From assembly GCF_900090325.1 (NCBI RefSeq), contig NZ_FMHW01000002.1, positions 1,426,001 to 1,490,000 of the forward strand: a stretch of DNA of 64,000 nt, written 5' to 3'. Made by a program: the position numbers and the translations under genes. Below the pieces are notes generated by a model that saw only the letters and a list, made by a program, of their open reading frames with translations, was not told where the DNA came from and did not search any database. Positions 59,877 to 64,000 of the stretch are shown one piece after another (within the stretch, counting starts at the first letter, position 1; every line of letters starts with the position of its first letter). This stretch comes from Micromonospora pallida (GTDB lineage Bacteria; Actinomycetota; Actinomycetes; Mycobacteriales; Micromonosporaceae).

Positions 59877-60515
59877 GTGGCTCACCCGTCGCGCCTGCCC
59901 GACCCGCCCACCCCACCCATGTGGGCGGCCCCGGCCGAGTACGGACAACCGGCGGCGACGGACGCGAAGAACGGCGTGGCCGCGCCACTGCTGGCCGGCT
60001 TCTCCATCGCGCTGCTGGCCAGCGTCGGGCAGGCGCCGTCCTCGTTCCGCTGGCCGGGTGCGGTCATCCTGGTCCTCCTCCTGGTCGTCGCCGCGTTCGT
60101 GCTCTCCATCCAGCTCGGCTTCCGGTCCCGCGCCCGGCTCTACAGCCGGGCCGACGCGCTGGCCTGGGGACCGGTCAACGACCTGCCCGCCGAACAGGAC
60201 GAGGAGATCCGGGCCCGGATCCAACGCGCGCACCTGGCGTCCTGGTTCCGCGCGCAACGGTGGGTGCAGCTCGCCTACAACACCGCCATCGGCCTGCTCG
60301 GGCTGGCGTTGACGCTGGTCGCCGCGCCGCCCACCTCGTACGGCGGCGGGGCCGCGGTGGCCGGTTCCGAGGCGGCGTGGCGCTGGACGGCCTTCGGTGT
60401 GGGGCTGCTGCTGACCGGGCTGGAGGTCGGCTGGATTCTGCGCGACGAGTACCGCCGGCTGCGGGCCCGCCGGACGCCGACCGGTGCCTCCGGCGGAGAA
60501 GGGAGCGCGACGTGA
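59877..60515 (+). CDS. four-span membrane protein divergent from the CHAT gene
   Basis: A 212-residue protein of no named family. After a Pro-rich N terminus, four spans are seen in two pairs (about 32-50, 58-80, 130-151 and 165-187), with a charged loop between (ADALAWGPVNDLPAEQDEE) and a basic C terminus. The GTG at 59877 is chosen; an ATG at 59919 is an alternative. The stop overlaps the start of the zinc-knuckle gene (GTGA). It could be the membrane effector or anchor of the CHAT protein. Confidence 0.75.
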   Translation: MAHPSRLPDPPTPPMWAAPAEYGQPAATDAKNGVAAPLLAGFSIALLASVGQAPSSFRWPGAVILVLLLVVAAFVLSIQLGFRSRARLYSRADALAWGPVNDLPAEQDEEIRARIQRAHLASWFRAQRWVQLAYNTAIGLLGLALTLVAAPPTSYGGGAAVAGSEAAWRWTAFGVGLLLTGLEVGWILRDEYRRLRARRTPTGASGGEGSAT

Positions 60516-60661
60516 CCGGCAGCAGAGGGGACGACGGGCCCAAGGAGGCCAAGTGCCCACACCACTACGACGCCGACCTGTGCTACCTCTGTCAGCAGGA
60601 GCGGGACGGCGCCTCAGCGGACCGTCAGCCTCCGCAGGACCGTCCGGCCCCGGGACGGTAG
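60512..60661 (+). CDS. 49-residue putative zinc-knuckle protein
   Basis: A very small hydrophilic protein. C15, H17/H18, C24 and C27 (CPHHYDADLCYLC) make a plausible single zinc site. The ends are disordered and charged. The GTG overlaps the stop of the membrane protein gene, and GGAGAAGGGAG lies upstream, so it is most likely translated. Its role is unknown; a partner of the membrane protein or of the CHAT protein is likely. Confidence 0.65.
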   Translation: MTGSRGDDGPKEAKCPHHYDADLCYLCQQERDGASADRQPPQDRPAPGR

Positions 60662-60673
60662 CCGTACGGCTGG

Positions 60674-60832
60674 TCAGCTCGTGGGGCGGCTGACCCGGCT
60701 GGCCTCGGGGGTCGGTGGGCGGAGGAACTCCGGCTGACCGGTCACCCGGCGGCCGGGCGTGACTCGTCGGTAGACCAGTTCGGCGACCTTCGCACCGACG
60801 GCCACGATGGCGATCACTGGCAGGATCGGCAT
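60674..60832 (-). CDS. small membrane protein
   Basis: A 52-residue protein with one N-terminal span (ILPVIAIVAVGAKVAELVY) and a basic, Pro-rich tail. The ATG at 60832 has a strong GGAGGTG ribosome site, which supports it as a real gene. It converges with the zinc-knuckle gene. Function unknown. Confidence 0.65.
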   Translation of the reverse strand: MPILPVIAIVAVGAKVAELVYRRVTPGRRVTGQPEFLRPPTPEASRVSRPTS

Positions 60833-61011
60833 GGGACACCTCCGGGCACCCGCGTCTCGTGTCGTCGAGGCTACGCGCGGGCTTCCTGTGGTGACCACGA
60901 CGGTGCGGCCGGTGTCGGCAATTGTTCAGTCCCAGGCCGAAGCCCGCTGAATCCCCCCGCCCGGTGGCGGACGCCCCGTTTGAACCCCATCCGGACGGGA
61001 AGCCGTGCCGC

Positions 61012-62454
61012 GTGGCGAGCGAACGAGGGACGGTCGGGCCGGGACGCGGGACGCGGACCGGGCCCACGGCCGACGGCACCGGTCCTGCCGGTGAGCGCGT
61101 GGTGGCGCCCGGCAGTACCGCCCGGGTCCTGGTGGCGGCAGCCGCCCGGGCGCTGCGCGGTGTGGACTGCGCCGACCTCGGTCACCCGCCCACGCTGGCG
61201 CGGTTTCCCGGCGCGCCGGAACCGGTACGCCGGGCGGCGGTGGCCCGTACCGCCGGCCGGGTCGCGCTGCCCGTGGAGCGGGCGGCCGAGGTGGACGTCG
61301 AACGGGTGGCCGACTGGTTTGTCGACCAGTACCCCCAACGGCGGTATCCGGGCGTGGTGCTCGGCTCGGCGCACGGCGCGGCCGTACACCTCGCGGTGGC
61401 GCTGGGCGTGCCGTGGCTGCCCGCCGGCTTCGAGATGAGCGTGCGCTGGAAGGACGGCGTGGTGGACCACCCCCGCGCGGCCCGGGAGCACGGCGCGGCA
61501 CTGGCCGAGCGGTTGCTGCGCGGCAACACCGACGTGCACGTCCGGCAGGTCCACTGCCCGGCCAGCCGGGGCGCGCTGGCCGGGGCGACCGTCGCGCTGG
61601 GGGTGCGCTGGCGGTGCCTGCCGCGCGCGTACGCCCGGTTCCTGGCCGCCCGGCTGGAGCCCGGCGCGTCCGTGCTGCTGCTCCGGGACGCCCGCACCTG
61701 GCCGGTACGCGACGACGGGCAGGGGCACAGCTTCCAGGTCGGCTGCCCGGCCAGCGGCCTCGACCCGGTCGACTTCCACCCGGACAGCCCGGCGCTACGT
61801 CAGGTGCTCCACTCCGCCGGTGGCGACCACGCCCACTGGGACCCGCCGGAGGTCTCCTGCGCCCAGGCCCTCGCCGAGAACGGCGTCGAGGGCGGGTTCG
61901 AGCGCGGTGCCCGGGAGTGGGCCGGACTCCGGGGACACCCCCTGCGCCGGGTGCTCTTCCCCCAGCCGGAGGTGCTCAGCGCGGCCACCGCCGACCTGTA
62001 CCGGGGCTGGCTGCGCGCCGCCGGCAAGACCGGTGACCGGCTGGTGGTCGAGTGCGGCCGACTGCTCGACCCGTGGCAGGTGGTCCGGGCCGGGCTGGTG
62101 CCGTACTGGTGTGAGAACGCGACCCGGCGCCGGGTCTCGGCCGTCGAGTGGTGGCTCGCCGGCAGCGAGCCGTTCACCTCGGTGGACGTCCTGCCGGAGC
62201 CGCCGGGGGTGCCCTCGCCGGCGTTGGCCGGACTGCCGCAGTGGCTCGCCGTCGCCGCGTTCGGCCGCCGCCGCCGGGCCGTGGACCGGACCGCCGCGCG
62301 GGGCTACCCGGTCACCTCGGTGCCGACCCGCCGGGCCACCGAGGTCCTCCGAAACCAGCCGTACGACCTGCCGGTCCCGCCGCCACTGCGGGCGGACGCG
62401 GCACTGGCCGCGCTGCGGGCCAGCGGCAGCGCCCACGGGCTGCTGGTGGGCTGA
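61012..62454 (+). CDS. hypothetical protein
   Basis: A protein of about 480 residues that I do not recognise. It is soluble, with a segment VVLGSAHGAAVHLAVALGVPW (in part, about 120-140) that looks like a nucleotide- or substrate-binding turn, and several conserved-looking Trp/His clusters (HAHWDPPE, PYWCEN). There is no signal peptide. The start is uncertain: GTG codons at 61012 and 61099 and a TTG at 60922 are all in frame. It is a single gene between the small membrane protein and the sigma factor. Confidence 0.7.
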   Translation: MASERGTVGPGRGTRTGPTADGTGPAGERVVAPGSTARVLVAAAARALRGVDCADLGHPPTLARFPGAPEPVRRAAVARTAGRVALPVERAAEVDVERVADWFVDQYPQRRYPGVVLGSAHGAAVHLAVALGVPWLPAGFEMSVRWKDGVVDHPRAAREHGAALAERLLRGNTDVHVRQVHCPASRGALAGATVALGVRWRCLPRAYARFLAARLEPGASVLLLRDARTWPVRDDGQGHSFQVGCPASGLDPVDFHPDSPALRQVLHSAGGDHAHWDPPEVSCAQALAENGVEGGFERGAREWAGLRGHPLRRVLFPQPEVLSAATADLYRGWLRAAGKTGDRLVVECGRLLDPWQVVRAGLVPYWCENATRRRVSAVEWWLAGSEPFTSVDVLPEPPGVPSPALAGLPQWLAVAAFGRRRRAVDRTAARGYPVTSVPTRRATEVLRNQPYDLPVPPPLRADAALAALRASGSAHGLLVG

Positions 62455-62765
62455 GTCCGCTGCCGGCCGGTGGCCTGCTGGCGCCCACGCGGACCAGCGG
62501 ACCTCGCCGGGCCCGCGTGACGGCCCGGAACCCGGCCGGGCCAGCCTGGCGAAACATCCTCGTGACCTGGTCGTCCCGTGGTTGAGTACCTACAGAGCGG
62601 AAACACCGCTGGCTGCCACGGCCCGGTCGGCACGGGCTGCGCGGCATGCTGTTGTCGCTCGTCGGCATTCCCTACCTTCCGCCCTTTTCCGCACCGGGTG
62701 CGGCGCCTCGTCGCGTCCGTGACCGTCCTGCGGGTGGGGCGGGGACCTTCCCGAGGGAGGCGCGG
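62455..62765. other. intergenic region upstream of the sigma-factor gene
   Basis: 311 bases with no supported gene. A short hairpin (AGCGG-AAACA-CCGCT) lies near 62595-62610. No clear sigma-B-type promoter was found. Confidence 0.4.
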
Positions 62766-63908
62766 ATGTTCGGACAGCCCACGACAACCACCCCGTCACC
62801 GACCGACCGGGGCCTGGAGGACCTCGACGCGGCAGCGTTGGCCTACGCGGCGCGGATCGAGGGCCTTCCGCCCGAACGGCGGCAGGAGGCCCGGGACGAC
62901 CTGGTCCGGTTCGCCCTGCCGTTCGCCGGCCGGCTGGCCCGGCGGTACCGGGGCCGGGGCGAGCCGTTGGAGGACCTGGAACAGGTCGCCCGGCTGGGGC
63001 TGGTCAACGCCGTCGACCGGTACGACCCGGAACGTGGTTCGTTCACCGCGTACGCGGCGATCACCATCGTGGGGGAGATCAAACGGCACTTCCGGGACCG
63101 CACCTGGGGAGTGCACGTGCCCCGTCGGCTGCGCGACCTGATCCTCGAGGTCGGCCAGGCCACCGCCGCGCTGACCAGCGAACTCTCCCGCACCCCGACG
63201 GTGGCGGAGTTGGCCGAGCGGTTGGAGACCCCGCAGGAGGAGATCCTCGCCGCCCTGGAGTCGGCGGCCGGGTACAGCCCCGCCTCGCTGAACGCGCCGG
63301 TGGGCGGGGAGAGCTCGGCGGAGTTCGGCGACCTGGTGGGGGAGTCGGACAACGCGCTGGAGTCGGTCGACGACCGGGTCACGGTCAGCGGCCTGCTGCA
63401 CCGGTTGCCCTGGCGGGAACGGCGGATCCTGGCCATGCGCTTCTACGGCAACCAGACCCAGGCCGAGATCGCCGCCCGGTTCGGCATCTCCCAGATGCAC
63501 GTCTCCCGGCTGCTGTCCCGGGCGCTGACCTGGCTGCGCCAGGCGATGCTCGCCGACGCCCCGCCGCCCTGGCAGAACGGCGCGGAGGCGGAGAGCGCCC
63601 GGACCCGGATCGCCGTACGGCACGCCGGTGACCGGGTGGTGGTGGAGGTCGGCGGCGAGGTGGACCGGGACAGCGCGGACCAGTTGCGTCGGGCCGTGCT
63701 CGGCGCGTTGACTGGCCAGCCCCGCGAGGTGGTGGTGGACCTGGACGGCGCGGGTGGCGTCGACGCCGGTGGAGTCGCCGCGCTGGTGGCCGGCCGGGAC
63801 GCCGCCCAGCGCAGCGGGGTGCCGCTGCGGCTGACCGGGGCGCAGCCGGCCGTACGGCGTTCGCTCACCGCTGCCGGTCTCGCACCCGCCACCGCGCCCC
63901 GCCGCTGA
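62766..63908 (+). CDS. sigma-B/F-type sigma factor fused to a STAS domain
   Basis: A 380-residue protein. Residues 20-265 are a group 3 sigma-70 factor: region 2 (LEQVARLGLVNAVDRYDP; GEIKRHFRDRTWGVHVPRRL), region 3, and region 4 with a helix-turn-helix (TQAEIAARFGISQMHVSRLLS). Residues 285-375 are an anti-sigma-antagonist-like STAS domain. In it the usual phospho-Ser motif (DSSG) reads D333-A-G-G, so it cannot be phosphorylated at that place. The ATG at 62766 has GGGAGG 6 bases upstream. It probably directs stress genes, with the STAS domain modulating an anti-sigma factor. Confidence 0.9.
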   Translation: MFGQPTTTTPSPTDRGLEDLDAAALAYAARIEGLPPERRQEARDDLVRFALPFAGRLARRYRGRGEPLEDLEQVARLGLVNAVDRYDPERGSFTAYAAITIVGEIKRHFRDRTWGVHVPRRLRDLILEVGQATAALTSELSRTPTVAELAERLETPQEEILAALESAAGYSPASLNAPVGGESSAEFGDLVGESDNALESVDDRVTVSGLLHRLPWRERRILAMRFYGNQTQAEIAARFGISQMHVSRLLSRALTWLRQAMLADAPPPWQNGAEAESARTRIAVRHAGDRVVVEVGGEVDRDSADQLRRAVLGALTGQPREVVVDLDGAGGVDAGGVAALVAGRDAAQRSGVPLRLTGAQPAVRRSLTAAGLAPATAPRR

Positions 63909-64000
63909 CCGATCAGCCCGGTTCCGTCCGCACCGCACCGTCCCGCCGGTCCGCCTGGGCCAGGTGGTAGCAGGGGTCCCCTGTTACCGCTTTCTGTCGA

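Overview
The window is chromosomal DNA from a very GC-rich actinomycete. Codon use, many GTG starts, four-base ATGA/GTGA gene overlaps, a DUF574-type methyltransferase, an Rv3032-like glucosyltransferase, an Rv2629-like protein and a sigma-B-type factor all fit Micromonosporaceae, most likely Micromonospora or a close relative. No rRNA, tRNA, CRISPR array, insertion sequence or prophage was recognised.

Layout. 1-1.7 kb: 3' part of a UvrA-like ABC ATPase. 1.7-18.4 kb: a large carbohydrate-type catabolic locus. It has a sugar-binding lipoprotein and two permeases without an ATPase, two Gfo/Idh oxidoreductases, a D-2-hydroxyacid dehydrogenase, an SDR-type epimerase, two DapA-family lyases/aldolases, a DegT-family PLP enzyme, an active and a degenerate amidohydrolase, a secreted beta-propeller and a transcriptional regulator. 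Four of its promoter regions carry the same 18-bp palindrome (TTACGG-N6-CCGTAA type), so the locus looks like one regulon whose substrate I cannot name. 18.6-22.7 kb: a siderophore-uptake operon behind two tandem iron boxes. 23-30.7 kb: methyltransferase, GGDEF/EAL protein, WYL regulator, DinB protein, a lipoprotein and a two-component system. 30.8-39.5 kb: membrane glycosyltransferases, an AraC-type regulator, a VOC protein and a cassette of small membrane protein, methyltransferase and membrane alkaline-phosphatase-fold protein. 39.9-49.4 kb: citrate synthase, then alpha-glucan/trehalose metabolism (GT4 glucosyltransferase, glgX, treY, treZ). 49.4-55 kb: GNAT, GCS2-type ligase, small membrane proteins, a dehalogenase-like hydrolase and an Rv2629-like protein. 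55.2-60.8 kb: a 1528-residue CHAT protease-STAND NTPase protein, divergent from a four-TM protein coupled to a 49-residue zinc-knuckle protein; this is a candidate conflict/signalling system. 61-64 kb: an unknown protein and a sigma factor fused to a STAS domain.

Three genes between 30.5 and 38.1 kb (histidine kinase, GT39 glycosyltransferase, membrane alkaline-phosphatase-fold protein) each lack exactly one base in a G-rich stretch. Each becomes a full-length frame if one G is restored. Sequencing or assembly error is the simplest explanation, but real decay is not excluded.

Two gene edges in the catabolic locus carry short tandem duplications with the same 44-bp period. Two families of palindrome-ended intergenic repeats occur, each in two copies.
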